Assembly (NCBI GenBank): GCA_046315175.1
Contig: JBKDBK010000085.1
Location: 1 to 7,704 of the forward strand
Origin: UBA8828 sp046315175
GTDB lineage: Bacteria > Verrucomicrobiota > Verrucomicrobiia > Opitutales > UBA953
Length of the DNA: 7,704 nt
Direction of reading: 5' to 3'
The position numbers were made by a program, and so were the translations under genes. Positions 5,696-7,704 of this stretch are shown here, one piece after another (position 1 is the stretch's first letter; each line of letters opens with the position of its first letter). The notes beneath the pieces are model-generated. The model was not told the DNA's origin, searched no databases, and saw only the letters and a list, made by a program, of their open reading frames with translations.

Positions 5696-7704
<2,009 letters not shown>

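Overview
The window is GC-rich DNA with high third-position GC. It holds six genes on the minus strand, one divergent gene on the plus strand cut by the right edge, and possibly the last codons of a plus-strand gene at the left edge. Gene content (exosortase, GxxExxY-family protein, TorF-type porin, MutS with a GPNMAGKST Walker A, a Gram-negative envelope, few Shine-Dalgarno sites) suggests a Gram-negative bacterium of the Verrucomicrobiota, perhaps Opitutae. That assignment is inference from gene repertoire; no rRNA is present.

Layout. Positions 2-49 (+) may be the C-terminal end of an unidentified protein. A strong rho-independent terminator (52-89) serves the minus-strand genes. Reading leftward in transcription order from the divergent region at 5603-5695, the minus strand carries an OppD/DppD-type ABC ATPase (5602-4742), an OppF/DppF-type ABC ATPase (4745-3951), an exosortase-family membrane transpeptidase (3948-2932), glycogen synthase glgA (2932-1400), a GxxExxY-family protein with degenerate catalytic motifs (1353-928) and a TorF-family outer-membrane beta-barrel (830-114). 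On the plus strand, mutS starts at about 5696 and runs off the window just after the Walker A region.

The first four minus-strand genes are tightly packed: ATGA overlap, 2-nt gap, TGATG overlap. Gaps of 46 and 97 nt separate the last two genes, and the only convincing terminator lies after the porin. The block therefore looks like one transcription unit of four to six genes. The functions do not form one obvious pathway: peptide-type uptake ATPases without their permeases, a cell-surface protein-sorting enzyme without a visible substrate, and storage-glucan synthesis. The joining of an exosortase to glgA and the two ATPases, and the apparently inactive GxxExxY protein, are the points most worth following. 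No CRISPR, insertion sequence, prophage, tRNA or rRNA was seen, and no defence or other new system can be demonstrated here.
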